A stretch of 64,000 nucleotides of DNA from Sphingobacterium zeae (GCF_030818895.1 NZ_JAUTBA010000001.1:2976001-3040000), one strand, 5' to 3'. Counted from the stretch's first letter, positions 9,246 to 18,903 are shown. Numbers and translations are program-made. The notes: generated by a model not told the origin, from the sequence alone.

Positions 9246-9956
9246 TTAATGTAACCCCAAAAGTGAATATAGTTGGTCTTTCTTATTGCTGGCGATAGGA
9301 ATAATTTTTCCATTCGAAAGCTGAACGATATTTCCATTTAACGACTGAATATAATCCGTATTGACGATAAATGCTCTGTGAATTCGAAAGAAACTGGAGT
9401 TGTGTAAAATTTCTTCCATGGCTTTCAAGGTAGATAATGTCTGGTTCGTACCGTTAAGCGTGACCATGGTCAAGTAATTGCCCTGAGCCTCGATATAAAC
9501 AATATCCTTCAGCATTAATCTGATAAACTTGCTTTCACTTTTTATGAAAATGCGTTCTGTTTTTATAGGATTGTTTTTTAGCTTTTTAAGCGTATCAAGT
9601 TGTTCCTTTGCTCTATTTACAGCTTTTAAAAACCGATCGAAACGAACGGGTTTAATGAGGTAATCCGCGGCGCCTTTTTCAAATCCGTCAATGGCAAAAT
9701 GCCGGTGTGCTGTGATAAAAATAAAGATGGGTTGCTGCGCTAGACTTTCCAATAGGTCTAAGCCGGTCAACTTGGGCATTTCAATATCACTAAACACCAA
9801 ATCAATGGGATTATCTTGCAAGAAGGTCATGGCCTCGATTGGCTTTCCGAATGTTTTTCTCAGTTCCAGAAAGGGTATTTGATTGACGAAATCTGTAATG
9901 AGTTCAATTCCTAAAGGCTCGTCGTCGATGACGATGCAGCTATACTTTTCAATCAT
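9246..9956 (-). CDS. LytTR family response regulator
   Basis: DNA-binding regulator partnered with the LytS-type kinase whose frame it overlaps by 8 bases. Receiver domain: acidic D11/D12, phosphoacceptor D57 (LVFSDIEMP) and conserved Lys in DYLIKPVRF. The LytTR domain occupies about residues 130-236, with IVYIEAQGNYLTMV and FFRIHRAFIVN, which are typical. 236 residues, ATG start. The overlap indicates translational coupling with the kinase. Confidence 0.95.
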   Translation of the reverse strand: MIEKYSCIVIDDEPLGIELITDFVNQIPFLELRKTFGKPIEAMTFLQDNPIDLVFSDIEMPKLTGLDLLESLAQQPIFIFITAHRHFAIDGFEKGAADYLIKPVRFDRFLKAVNRAKEQLDTLKKLKNNPIKTERIFIKSESKFIRLMLKDIVYIEAQGNYLTMVTLNGTNQTLSTLKAMEEILHNSSFFRIHRAFIVNTDYIQSLNGNIVQLSNGKIIPIASNKKDQLYSLLGLH

Positions 9957-11124
9957 GCTGTAATGTGATATTTAATACAACTTTAAATTCTCCGCCAGTA
10001 TCTGTTATTTGGAGATCGCTCTTTGTCGGATAAATGAGATGGAGACGTTTTCTTAAATTTTTAATACCGATACCTTTAGACGGAGCTATTTTTGTGCTAT
10101 CTAAATTATCATAGTCATTTTTAATTTCAAAAATAAATTGATCTTGGGAAATGCTAATAAAAAGTTGGACAAATGAGTCCTCTTCATTTTTAAGTCCGTA
10201 TTTAAAAGCGTTTTCGATTAGATTAAATGTCAATAACGGTGCAATTGTGAGGTAAGCAGCATGCTCTCGGCCTTCGATTTTCAATTCAATTTTATAGGTT
10301 TTTGGATGTCGCATTTTTTCCAAAGAAAAGTAATTCTCAATAAAATCGAGCTCTTTCCCTAAGGAGACATATTCTGTATCCGAGTCATATAACGTATATC
10401 CCATTATTTCGGATAAATTTAAAACAACCTCTGGCGCTGTTGGATCTTTTTTCATGGTCAAACGATAGAGATTATTTAGCGTATTGAATAGAAAATGTGG
10501 ATTAAGTTGAGCCTTTAGAAAGTCTTTTTCTACTTGGATGTTTTCTAGTGACAGTTTTAACTTCTGCTCTTGAATTCGCATCCTGTCTTTGTTTAATCTC
10601 CTCATATCAATTAATATTTTGGTGAAAAAAAAAGGAGACATCGAATAGATGGCAGATAATGCATTCAATGCAATCACCTTGATACTTAAAACAGACCACA
10701 GATTTGGAATAAAGTTTTTCTCTTTGCCCATTAATGGGTATAGATTTGATAGGTCATAATCATATCTGTAGGCTAGTACATAAAAAAGATTATTGATAAA
10801 TAACCAAATAAAAATACATACAGGTGATGCTATAAACGGTAATATCCATAAGTTTGAATTTCGCGCATAGGGTATGATGCAATAGAAAAAGAGATAGAAT
10901 ACCACAAGTGATGAAGCTAAAACGCGGAGCGATAAAAACAAGGATTGGTTCGTCGGGATTCTCAACACATAGTAGTAGTTGCAGAATAGAAGTACCGTAA
11001 ATATCGACCACATACCAAAATGCAGTATGATGCGCACACTAGGTGTATACAATGTTTTAACGTCCTTTGTTGTGACGAATGGATCTACCTTGGCGATAAA
11101 TTTGGCAAGCTTATACTTTTTCAT
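9949..11124 (-). CDS. LytS-type (His_kinase family) sensor histidine kinase
   Basis: Membrane kinase for the LytTR regulator. About four transmembrane helices span residues 30-170, then a coiled coil, then the phosphoacceptor region LKAQLNPHFLFNTLNN with H210. A HATPase domain with NLIENAFKYG and GIGIKNLRKRL follows. The N-terminal part has no extracellular sensor domain, so the signal is probably sensed in the membrane. It starts 61 bases downstream of the stop of the TonB-type barrel gene on the same strand, so barrel, kinase and regulator could be co-transcribed. 391 residues, ATG start. Confidence 0.93.
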   Translation of the reverse strand: MKKYKLAKFIAKVDPFVTTKDVKTLYTPSVRIILHFGMWSIFTVLLFCNYYYVLRIPTNQSLFLSLRVLASSLVVFYLFFYCIIPYARNSNLWILPFIASPVCIFIWLFINNLFYVLAYRYDYDLSNLYPLMGKEKNFIPNLWSVLSIKVIALNALSAIYSMSPFFFTKILIDMRRLNKDRMRIQEQKLKLSLENIQVEKDFLKAQLNPHFLFNTLNNLYRLTMKKDPTAPEVVLNLSEIMGYTLYDSDTEYVSLGKELDFIENYFSLEKMRHPKTYKIELKIEGREHAAYLTIAPLLTFNLIENAFKYGLKNEEDSFVQLFISISQDQFIFEIKNDYDNLDSTKIAPSKGIGIKNLRKRLHLIYPTKSDLQITDTGGEFKVVLNITLQHD

Positions 11125-11185
11125 AGACCATTATTTATTTTAATTTAGCAGACCGTTGCGCTGCAAAGATAAAAATTGTTAACAT

Positions 11186-13588
11186 TTATAGTCTTCCGTT
11201 TTCCTCCATATTACTAGATTCCATTTTTTTCGCCTTAAACGCCGTGCCCTTTTTGAAATTATATATTAAGGAGATGGAGCAAACGCGTGATTGTTCTTGA
11301 TGACTTATCCAAATTTTAGTGTCGTCGAAATAACTTGTTGCCGTATAGTTATTCGTATAAAATATATCACTGATGCTCGCCTTAGCTACTAATTTATCTT
11401 TAATGAATTTTTTCTGGATTCCTAAATCGACCGACCCTATGGCCTTAGTTACAATATTTCCGATTAACATTTGAGGTGTATAGAATGCATTTATATTCAT
11501 ACTATAGCCTTTACCACAGGTTATTTCCTGTTCCGTCTGTACAAGGAAAGAGGCTTTTTTTATATTAAAGTTTGGAGAAGCGGAACGGGTATTTGTGAAC
11601 AGAACGGTATTCGTGCTTGACCAGAAGGAAAAGAAGTTTACAGGCACGCTGATGGTAGCGGTCCATACCTTTTGGGTACCAACGTTGTCTTTAATGACGG
11701 TCAACAGCTCTTCTTGTGCCTGGTTGCGTATGATTTGTGATATGGCGTTTTTTGTCTGTGAATAATTTAATGCGCTATAGTATTTTTCCTTCCACAGCCC
11801 CCCAATTTCTATTGAATTTGTAAATTGGGGTATCAAATAGGGATTTCCTGTCTGCACGGAATAATTATCGATATAATATTTATATGGATTTAAATCGAAG
11901 TATGAAGGACGTCTAATTCTTCTATTGTAGGAAAAAGTAAGGTAATTGCTTCCTTCCATATTTAGATCTTTCTTTAAAAAGATGCTTGGAAACCAATTGA
12001 AATAATGTTGTGAAAGATCTGCCTGCTGTGCTCCCCAAAGTCGCCCCTGAACGATGGATTTCTCTCCTCTAAGCCCGAATTGATAATCAATTTTTGCCCA
12101 TTTTCCTGCGTAATTTGCATATGTCGCATAAATTCTTTCTTTATAAGCGAATTCGAAATCCAGCGCTGGACTTGGTGTCCAATGTTGATCGAAGACCTGA
12201 TAATTATTGGTGTTTATGATATCTGTCGCTGTAGACTTTAAACCAATAGACAAATTGTTTCCCTTTTTTACGATCCAGTTGTATTTTGCTTCGCCCGTAA
12301 ATATTTTTGCTGTACTTGGATAATCCAATCTGAACAACGTATCGCTCATTACGCTACCCGTTGTATTCCAATCCGTGGTGCTGCTGATACTATTTCCAGT
12401 TCGTTTATTATGCGTGTAATCGGCGATTATAGTAACTTTAGAGTGCAAACTGTCTGTTTCCCTTGCATAATTTAATCCAAGGTTTTGATAATTGGATTTC
12501 GATTCGGAAGGAAAGCTGCCCGCCGAAATGATATTTTTAGCTGGATCTTGGTAGTTCACGGTCGCATGGGCAACGGAGGGACCAGTAAAATTACTGTATT
12601 GGCTCGTGTAGGCTAATCCGAAAGATTCCTTCTTTGAACGATCGTATGTCACGGCTGTTCTTATCCGGCTATTGCTGTTTGTTTGTGTATTGTCTGTTGT
12701 TTGACTATATAAACCATTATTGGGAAAATTTCTCTGTTGTTTTAGTTCTTCATAGGATTTAGCGTGAGTGTAGGCATAGCTTGCCGTTAAACCAATTTTG
12801 CCCTTTCGATAATTTAAAGCGGTGTAAGGATTGTATGCGGCATATTTTCCGAGGCCTATTCCATAGTCATTGCCGATATAACCATTGATTCCTTGCTTAT
12901 CATTTTTCTTAAAAATAATATTAATTATGCCCCCACTGCCTTCTGCATCAAATTCCGCTGAGGGATGCGCCATAATTTCAATGCTTTGGATCTCACTGGA
13001 ACGTAATGACTGAAGGTAATTCTTAAGATCACTTCCTGCGAGATTAATACTTTTTCCGTCTACCAGAATGCGTGTGCCCATTATCCCGTTAATTGAAATT
13101 TGGCCGTTATTGACAAACACTCCTGGTGCTATTTGAAGTAAATCTAAGGCTGACTTTCCAACAGCATTGGCTGTTTGTCCAACATGCATGATGAGACGGT
13201 CGATTTTTCGCTGTATGATCGGTCTGCGATTATTTACCGTCACTTCATCCAAAACGAGGTCAGTTAAGCGTGATTTGGGAACGACCAATGCCATGGTTTC
13301 ATTCGATTCTTTGATATCGATTTTTTGCTGCGTTTTCAATACTTTTTCAATAAGAACTGAAGCGAGGTAAGTTCCTTTTTCGTAGATGAGCAACTGAAAG
13401 TTCCCGTACTCATCAGTTATTTTCACTATTGATGTATCTTTCATCGCATGTAATGGCTGAAAAGAAACGGTGGCGTAGGGGACTGGACTTCCAGATTGAT
13501 CGGAAACCTTTCCGATGACTGTGCTTTGAGCGAATAGCAAACTGTTAGTAAAAAATATGATCAGAGTGACTACTATTAATTTGTTCAT
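11186..13588 (-). CDS. Outer membrane beta-barrel protein with carboxypeptidase regulatory-like domain (TonB-dependent receptor family)
   Basis: Outer membrane barrel of the OMP_b-brl_3 kind. The ATG at 13588 gives a clean signal peptide (MNKLIVVTLIIFF ... LLFAQ); an in-frame TTG at 13609 adds seven residues without improving it. After the signal come a CarboxypepD_reg-like domain (VIGKVSDQSGSPVPYATVSF), a plug-like domain (GVFVNNGQISINGIMGTRILVDG ... EIMAHPSAEFDAEGSGGIINI) and a long beta-barrel with many aromatic strand ends. About 800 residues. The ligand cannot be deduced; the downstream LytS/LytTR pair may control it or sense the same cue. Confidence 0.9.
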   Translation of the reverse strand: MNKLIVVTLIIFFTNSLLFAQSTVIGKVSDQSGSPVPYATVSFQPLHAMKDTSIVKITDEYGNFQLLIYEKGTYLASVLIEKVLKTQQKIDIKESNETMALVVPKSRLTDLVLDEVTVNNRRPIIQRKIDRLIMHVGQTANAVGKSALDLLQIAPGVFVNNGQISINGIMGTRILVDGKSINLAGSDLKNYLQSLRSSEIQSIEIMAHPSAEFDAEGSGGIINIIFKKNDKQGINGYIGNDYGIGLGKYAAYNPYTALNYRKGKIGLTASYAYTHAKSYEELKQQRNFPNNGLYSQTTDNTQTNSNSRIRTAVTYDRSKKESFGLAYTSQYSNFTGPSVAHATVNYQDPAKNIISAGSFPSESKSNYQNLGLNYARETDSLHSKVTIIADYTHNKRTGNSISSTTDWNTTGSVMSDTLFRLDYPSTAKIFTGEAKYNWIVKKGNNLSIGLKSTATDIINTNNYQVFDQHWTPSPALDFEFAYKERIYATYANYAGKWAKIDYQFGLRGEKSIVQGRLWGAQQADLSQHYFNWFPSIFLKKDLNMEGSNYLTFSYNRRIRRPSYFDLNPYKYYIDNYSVQTGNPYLIPQFTNSIEIGGLWKEKYYSALNYSQTKNAISQIIRNQAQEELLTVIKDNVGTQKVWTATISVPVNFFSFWSSTNTVLFTNTRSASPNFNIKKASFLVQTEQEITCGKGYSMNINAFYTPQMLIGNIVTKAIGSVDLGIQKKFIKDKLVAKASISDIFYTNNYTATSYFDDTKIWISHQEQSRVCSISLIYNFKKGTAFKAKKMESSNMEENGRL

Positions 13589-13837
13589 AAGTTTCGAATA
13601 ATTACCCAAAGCTATATTCGACGATGTTTTTATTCAATTTTTTGGGATATATGTTGGTTTTTTGGGGATGAAAGGAGTAAATTTAGTGATAAGCTATTTT
13701 GAAATCTAAACCTTTAGTTTTGATAACAGGGCAAAGGTTTAGAAATAATTGCCTCGAAAACAAATTGGTGTATTGAACAGTTATAAATTAAATGTACTTT
13801 CACAGCGTTTATTAATAATGTAAGATATCCATTCTTT

Positions 13838-14860
13838 ATGATCACTACCAAATATTTCAACTATAGGCAAATATTCAATTTAGCTGGGGCACATTTGATA
13901 TGGCTCACGCTTTGGTGTTCGCTTGTGGCGGTTATCTATTATTTTTTTAACTGGCAATGGATGATAATTCCATGGGTTCCTTTAGCATTGATCGGGACGG
14001 CCGAAGCTTTTTACGTTGGTTTTAAAAACAATCAGGCCTATGATCGACTTTGGGAAGCCCGAAAAATTTGGGGTGCAATTGTTAATTCTAGCCGGTCATT
14101 CACAGCCATGTTATATGCGTTTAACACCGAAAATGGTGATTCTATCGATCTAGTAGAACGGAGAAAAAGGATCGCTTACCGTCATATTGCCTGGCTGTAT
14201 ACGTTAAGGGAGCAATTGTTGGTCCCAACGGAATGGGAGCACATTAGTTTGAAAAAATATATTGGTTCTATGAATGTGAAAAGAAACAGACTTATAAAGG
14301 CTGGCTTTCCTGATTACAGTAGGACATCGATCTTTTTAAATAAATATCTTTCTACAGCGGAATATAATGCACAGCGTGAATACAAGAACTTTGCGACTTA
14401 TCTGATTTCCCAACAAGCTAGGGAGGTAAATGCCTTGAAAAATGATAAGGTCATCTCTGATTTCAATCAAACTCAATTACAGAACTGTTTAAATCAATTT
14501 TATGATTATCAGGGGCAGGCAGAGAGAATTAAAAAATTTCCTTCGCCACGGCAGTTTGCGAGTACGGCATTTGTGTTCAATGTTATTCTTATCATTCTGC
14601 TTCCATTAGGTTTAGTGAATGAATTTGCGAAATTGGGAGATTGGGGTATATGGACGAGTATTCCTTTTTGTGTGGTCATAGGATGGATTTATATTGTGAT
14701 GGAACTGGTGGGTGATTACACGGAAAATCCTTTTGGAGGACTGATGTTTGATATCCCGATGCTATCGATCTGTAGAACCATTGAGATTGATATGTTGCAG
14801 ATCATGGGAGACGAAGATATTCCAGAACCTATTGCTTCAAAAAATGGAGTTTTAGTTTAA
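13838..14860 (+). CDS. Bestrophin family ion channel protein
   Basis: Inner membrane protein of the bestrophin (UPF0187) family, presumed anion or cation channel. Typical signatures are FKNNQAYDRLWEARKIWGAIVN near residues 66-90 and the GLMFDIPMLSICRTIEIDML tail. Four main hydrophobic helices lie near residues 20-60 and 230-285. 340 residues, ATG start. It converges with the Lrp gene with only four bases between stops. Confidence 0.9.
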   Translation: MITTKYFNYRQIFNLAGAHLIWLTLWCSLVAVIYYFFNWQWMIIPWVPLALIGTAEAFYVGFKNNQAYDRLWEARKIWGAIVNSSRSFTAMLYAFNTENGDSIDLVERRKRIAYRHIAWLYTLREQLLVPTEWEHISLKKYIGSMNVKRNRLIKAGFPDYSRTSIFLNKYLSTAEYNAQREYKNFATYLISQQAREVNALKNDKVISDFNQTQLQNCLNQFYDYQGQAERIKKFPSPRQFASTAFVFNVILIILLPLGLVNEFAKLGDWGIWTSIPFCVVIGWIYIVMELVGDYTENPFGGLMFDIPMLSICRTIEIDMLQIMGDEDIPEPIASKNGVLV

Positions 14861-14864
14861 GTTT

Positions 14865-15323
14865 CTACAGCATGATAGCTATGGTATTCTTGACTTCGGC
14901 GATCATAAATGAGCTATGCGTGCTTGCGATATGTTTTAGACTCGTCAATTTCGTTAACATAAAATTGCGATAGTCTGCCATGTCCTGTACACATATTTTT
15001 AATATATAGTCGAAATCCCCACTCACATGAAAGCATTCTGTCACTTCCTGGAGGTTCATCACTTCTTTTTCAAAATGTAGGATAAATTCTTTTTTATGTT
15101 GCACTAATTTAACGTGGCATAAAACCAAGAAATCTTTCGCTATTTTGTGTTTATCAAGTACTGCAACATATCCTTTAATAATTCCCGTATTTTCGAGTTT
15201 ACGTACACGTTCGTAGACTGCTGTTGCTGATAAGTTAAGTTTTTGGGATAGCTCTTTGGTTGTTTGTTTAGCGTCTTGCTGTAGGAAGAGCAGTAGTTTT
15301 CGGTCAATTTCGTCGAAATGCAT
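14865..15323 (-). CDS. Lrp/AsnC family transcriptional regulator
   Basis: 152 residues with an N-terminal winged HTH (LLLFLQQDAKQTTKELSQKL ... SATAVYERVRKLENTGII) and a C-terminal RAM ligand domain (about 68-145; FHVSGDFDYILKICVQDMADY). It is divergent from a Cys/Met-metabolism PLP enzyme with 145 bases between starts. That spacer holds repeated ATAGATT heptamers, one overlapping this gene's start codon, which suggests it regulates itself and its neighbour. The ligand is probably an amino acid; that is family knowledge, not read here. Confidence 0.95.
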   Translation of the reverse strand: MHFDEIDRKLLLFLQQDAKQTTKELSQKLNLSATAVYERVRKLENTGIIKGYVAVLDKHKIAKDFLVLCHVKLVQHKKEFILHFEKEVMNLQEVTECFHVSGDFDYILKICVQDMADYRNFMLTKLTSLKHIASTHSSFMIAEVKNTIAIML

Positions 15324-15438
15324 AGATTTATTTTTGGTTTAATGATTCTTTTTTTTAAATCAAATAGATTTTTTCACTAATTATTCTTTATATAATAGAT
15401 TTATACTCTAATATAGCTATAATCTATTGTAATCTAAT
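15322..15438. promoter_or_regulatory. Cluster of ATAGATT/AATCTAT heptamers, likely Lrp operator region
   Basis: The divergent spacer contains ATAGATT at 15322, AATAGATT at 15363 and 15394, AATCTATT at 15421 and the near copy AATCTAAT at 15431. The first three point one way and the last two the other. Two spacings (31 and 10 bases) are near whole helical turns, the other (27) is not. Lrp-family octamers often bind such phased AT-rich sites and the gene pair is the classic arrangement. Binding itself is inference. Confidence 0.5.
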
Positions 15439-15468
15439 TTAAAATTTCTCAATTTTAAGGATAAAAAC

Positions 15469-16674
15469 ATGGAAGATTTTAACGCAGCAAATGAAATTCA
15501 AGATTTGCAATATTTTGGTGAGTTTGGAGGTGTGAATCCGTCGATATCGGACAGTTCTACTTATACATTTCTTTCGGCTAAAACGATGTTTGATACGTTC
15601 GAAGGAAATGGGGAAGGATGTTATCTTTATTCGAGACATTCATCTCCAATGAATGTATACTTAGCGCAGGCATTGGCAAAAATGGAAAATACCGCTGCAG
15701 CTAATGTAACATCTTCTGGGATGGGCGCCATAACTACGGTTCTCCTACAGCTCTGTAAAAGTGGCGACCATATTATTTCAAGTAGGACAATCTATGGGGG
15801 AACGTATGCTTTCCTCAAAAATTTTCTCCCACCTTTCCAAATTGAGACGACATTTTTGGATATTGATGATTTCGAAGCATTAGAAAATTCGATAAGACCC
15901 AATACAAAAATTTTGTACTGTGAAAGTGTGAGCAATCCGTTGTTGCGTGTGGCGGATCTGAGGAGGTTATCGACTCTCTGTAAAAAGTATAAGCTAAAAT
16001 TGATTGTTGACAACACCTTTTCTCCTTTGTCAATTTCACCGATACGGTTGGGTGCTGATATTGTCATTCATAGCTTAACAAAGTTTATCAACGGTAGCAG
16101 CGATAGCGTTGGTGGTGTGTATTGTGCAAGTCAGGAATTTATCGACGAAACCAAAAACGTGAATAGCGGAGCTTGCATGTTGCTGGGACCAACAATGGAC
16201 AGCTTACGCTCGGCGAGTATACTGAAGAATTTACGCACACTTCATATACGGATGAAACAACATAGCTGTAACGCGCTTTATTTAGCCGAGCGGTTTGAGC
16301 AAGATGGTTTAAAGGTTTCTTACCCAGGACTGATATCTCACCCCAACCACGAGTTAATGAAGAGCATAATGCATGAAGCGTATGGATTTGGCGGTTTAAT
16401 GACAGTGGACGTGGAAACGACGGAAAGAGCTAATGAGCTGATGGAGTTGATGCAGGCTGAGAATTTAGGATATCTTGCTGTAAGTTTAGGCTTTTACAAG
16501 ACATTATTTTCTTGCTCGGGCAGTTCGACGTCATCTGAAATCCCTGAGGAGGAACGTTTAGCGATGGGGATTTCCGATGGATTGATCAGATTCTCTATTG
16601 GTTTAGATGACGATATTGAGCGGACTTATCGTAAAATGAGGGCATGTATGCAAAAGGTTGGCATATTGAAATGA
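15469..16674 (+). CDS. Cys/Met metabolism PLP-dependent enzyme (gamma-lyase/cystathionine lyase family)
   Basis: Cytoplasmic PLP enzyme acting on sulfur amino acids. PLP-binding signatures: SSGMGAITT (82-90), Y109 in TIYGGTYAFL, D181 in LIVDNTFSP, and catalytic Lys205 in HSLTKFINGSSD. The position that is Cys in characterised methionine gamma-lyases (GCTFAFL) is Gly here (GGTYAFL), as in cystathionine lyases, so methionine gamma-lyase activity should not be assumed. 401 residues, ATG start. Divergent from the Lrp regulator that probably controls it. Confidence 0.9.
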   Translation: MEDFNAANEIQDLQYFGEFGGVNPSISDSSTYTFLSAKTMFDTFEGNGEGCYLYSRHSSPMNVYLAQALAKMENTAAANVTSSGMGAITTVLLQLCKSGDHIISSRTIYGGTYAFLKNFLPPFQIETTFLDIDDFEALENSIRPNTKILYCESVSNPLLRVADLRRLSTLCKKYKLKLIVDNTFSPLSISPIRLGADIVIHSLTKFINGSSDSVGGVYCASQEFIDETKNVNSGACMLLGPTMDSLRSASILKNLRTLHIRMKQHSCNALYLAERFEQDGLKVSYPGLISHPNHELMKSIMHEAYGFGGLMTVDVETTERANELMELMQAENLGYLAVSLGFYKTLFSCSGSSTSSEIPEEERLAMGISDGLIRFSIGLDDDIERTYRKMRACMQKVGILK

Positions 16675-16867
16675 TTATCAATTTGAAAATAAATTAAGGA
16701 CATTATGTCATTTTTTGAATAAATTGGAGGAAATTTCGCTATCAAATAGGGCCGAAATAGAATCAATTGTCACGAGCACATCAGTATTTCGAAAGTAAGT
16801 TGCTAGCGGTGCAACCTTATATCTTTTGGCATATCATTAGCGGTTTGACATATGTATTTCGTTCAAT

Positions 16868-18050
16868 ATGGCAAAAAGACTTCTATTCATTTTATTCCTA
16901 TTCATTGTAGGGGATTTCTATTTTTTTCAGGCTTTCATTACCGTTGCTAAAAGTTCAGTTTTTCAGAGCATATATTGGTGTTTGGATTTACTGTTGCTTC
17001 TGGGCGTTTTCGCTTATATTTTTCTTGCGAAAGGCACGTCATGAGATCCAGCGGTCTGCAACAAGTTTGATTACGGCATTCTTGATTGTTTTTATACCTA
17101 AATTGATCGCTATTCCATTTTTACTGCTCGAAGATCTTACACGTATTTTCCGCTCTTTTCCGCCGCGCAGTATTCTTTTGAGCGAGATTGTCCTACTCTT
17201 TGCGGCGATTATGGTACTCATTATTTTTTTTGGGCTAACGAGAGGTCGTTATTTTTACAGAGTTCGAGAAGAAATTTTGAGTTTTCCAGATCTCCCCGTG
17301 GCATTTAACGGCTTTAAAATTACCCAGCTATCGGATATCCATTCCGGGAGTTTATCCGATAGGAGAAGAGTGCGTAAAGGGATTGAGTTAGCAAATGCTC
17401 AGAACAGTGATCTTATATTATTTACTGGCGATTTGGTCAATAATAGGGCTTCTGAAATGGAGCCATGGGTTTCAGAGTTTAATCGATTGCAAGCGCCTTT
17501 CGGCAAGTTCTCGGTTCTTGGAAATCACGATTATGGGGATTATGTGCAATGGGATAGTGTCGAATCAAAAATCTCAAACCTAAATAGGCTTAAGGAAATT
17601 CACCATGAAATGGGATTTAAATTATTACTAAATGAATCAATAGCAATTGAAAAGCAAGGAGATCGTATTTCTATAATTGGTGTTGAAAATTGGGGTAAGG
17701 GTGGTTTCCATCAGTATGGCGATCTTGCTAAGGCTACCATTGGTTTGAACAAGGATGCTTTCAAAATTTTGATGTCTCATGATCCTTCCCATTGGGATCA
17801 TGTTACCTTGGGTCACGATCAGCATGTGCATTTGACCCTCGCTGGGCATACACATGGTATGCAGTTTGGGATCGAATTATTTGGATTTAAATGGAGCCCA
17901 ATTCAATATTTTTACAAAGAATGGGCGGGGCTGTATCAAAAGCACGGAAAATATCTTTATGTTAATCGTGGATTTGGGTTTCACGGCTTAAGAGGGCGAA
18001 TAGGGGTATGGCCTGAAATCACTGTTGTTACCTTGAGAAAAAGCGATTAA
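16868..18050 (+). pseudogene. Metallophosphoesterase (YaeI/YkuE type), frameshifted near the N-terminus
   Basis: Calcineurin-like phosphoesterase with an N-terminal membrane region. Catalytic motifs are all present: QLSDIHSGS, FTGDLVNN, LGNHDYGDY, MSHDP and LAGHTHGMQ. The intact motif frame has no ATG and could only begin at TTG 16944. A better N-terminus begins at ATG 16868 in another frame: MAKRLLFILFLFIVGDFYFF, continuing to ...GVFAYIF. Removing one T from the T5 run at 17019-17023 joins the two frames into ...FAYIFLRKARHEIQRS. So either the gene is broken by a one-base insertion or the sequence has a homopolymer error. Relatives remove nucleobase-linked or lipid phosphates; substrate unknown. 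Confidence 0.8.
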
Positions 18051-18099
18051 ACGCAAGAGATGGTCAAAAAAAAAGAATAAGATATGTGTTCTAATTGGC

Positions 18100-18684
18100 T
18101 CATATCTTACTAATGGAAATACTACTGATGACCTCAAAATCTGAAATTCTATAATCGTCGTCAAAGAATAGACCATTTATATATCGTTGTATGGGGTAGA
18201 ATAAATCTGCTGGAGCGTTACCGAAAAAAGTTTTAAAATCATTCGGAATAGAGTACAATTTATTGTATTGACCTTTCCCTAAACTGATACCACCGATTTT
18301 TTTCAAATAGCCGGTTATCTTGTGTTTATGTTTATCAGAAAATATTTCTGTTGTTTCGACAAAATAATCTTCAATATAAAAATTACGGATGTCATGAAGT
18401 TTGAGGGCACTTTTTGGGTCTGGTTTAATGCGTCTAGCGTAGGAGACATCCACTAAAGTGCAGCTGGCTTTCTGTACCTTTGAAACATCAATAAAATACC
18501 CTTCATCAACCATCAGATGTTTACTATCTTTATATATCCCTAACAACATCTCATTGATCTCTCTGTCGGAGTAATCCGATATATTAGAAGATCTTCCTAA
18601 CTTCTCAAATGCAAGGCCACTATTACTCCAATTTTTTCTAATTCTATTAAGCTCGTGCTGTTGAAAAGTTTTTATTTTCTCCAT
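18100..18684 (-). CDS. Protein of unknown function
   Basis: 194 residues, no signal peptide or membrane segment, so cytoplasmic. Lys/Asp/Ile-rich, with a single cysteine and no motif I recognise. ATG start with A/T-rich upstream sequence. Convergent with the metallophosphoesterase (49 bases between stops). The clean frame and normal codon use for this region support a real gene; the function is unknown. Confidence 0.7.
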   Translation of the reverse strand: MEKIKTFQQHELNRIRKNWSNSGLAFEKLGRSSNISDYSDREINEMLLGIYKDSKHLMVDEGYFIDVSKVQKASCTLVDVSYARRIKPDPKSALKLHDIRNFYIEDYFVETTEIFSDKHKHKITGYLKKIGGISLGKGQYNKLYSIPNDFKTFFGNAPADLFYPIQRYINGLFFDDDYRISDFEVISSISISKI

Positions 18685-18903
18685 AAATACTTTGTATAAT
18701 TTATCATTAGGAATTTTAAAGATAAATCTAAAACTTCACTTTCGTTAATTTTCGAGTATGTTATGTGTAATTTGAAACAAATCTAATTTAATAGAATTCA
18801 TGTTCCATACAGTTGAAAAATATTAGCGATCAAATTTTAGTGCCCTTGGAGACCGAAAAGAGTCTTATTAGCAGCTGTTTATTGAGTCGCTCTCCTGCAT
18901 GAG

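Noticed and set aside
15792..16067. Antisense frame inside the PLP lyase gene
   Set aside because: It is covered by a strongly supported coding sequence on the other strand and has no recognisable motif.
16944..18050. Metallophosphoesterase as an intact gene starting at TTG 16944
   Set aside because: The other frame carries a better N-terminus with ATG, and the two join by removing a single base. Listed as frameshifted instead.
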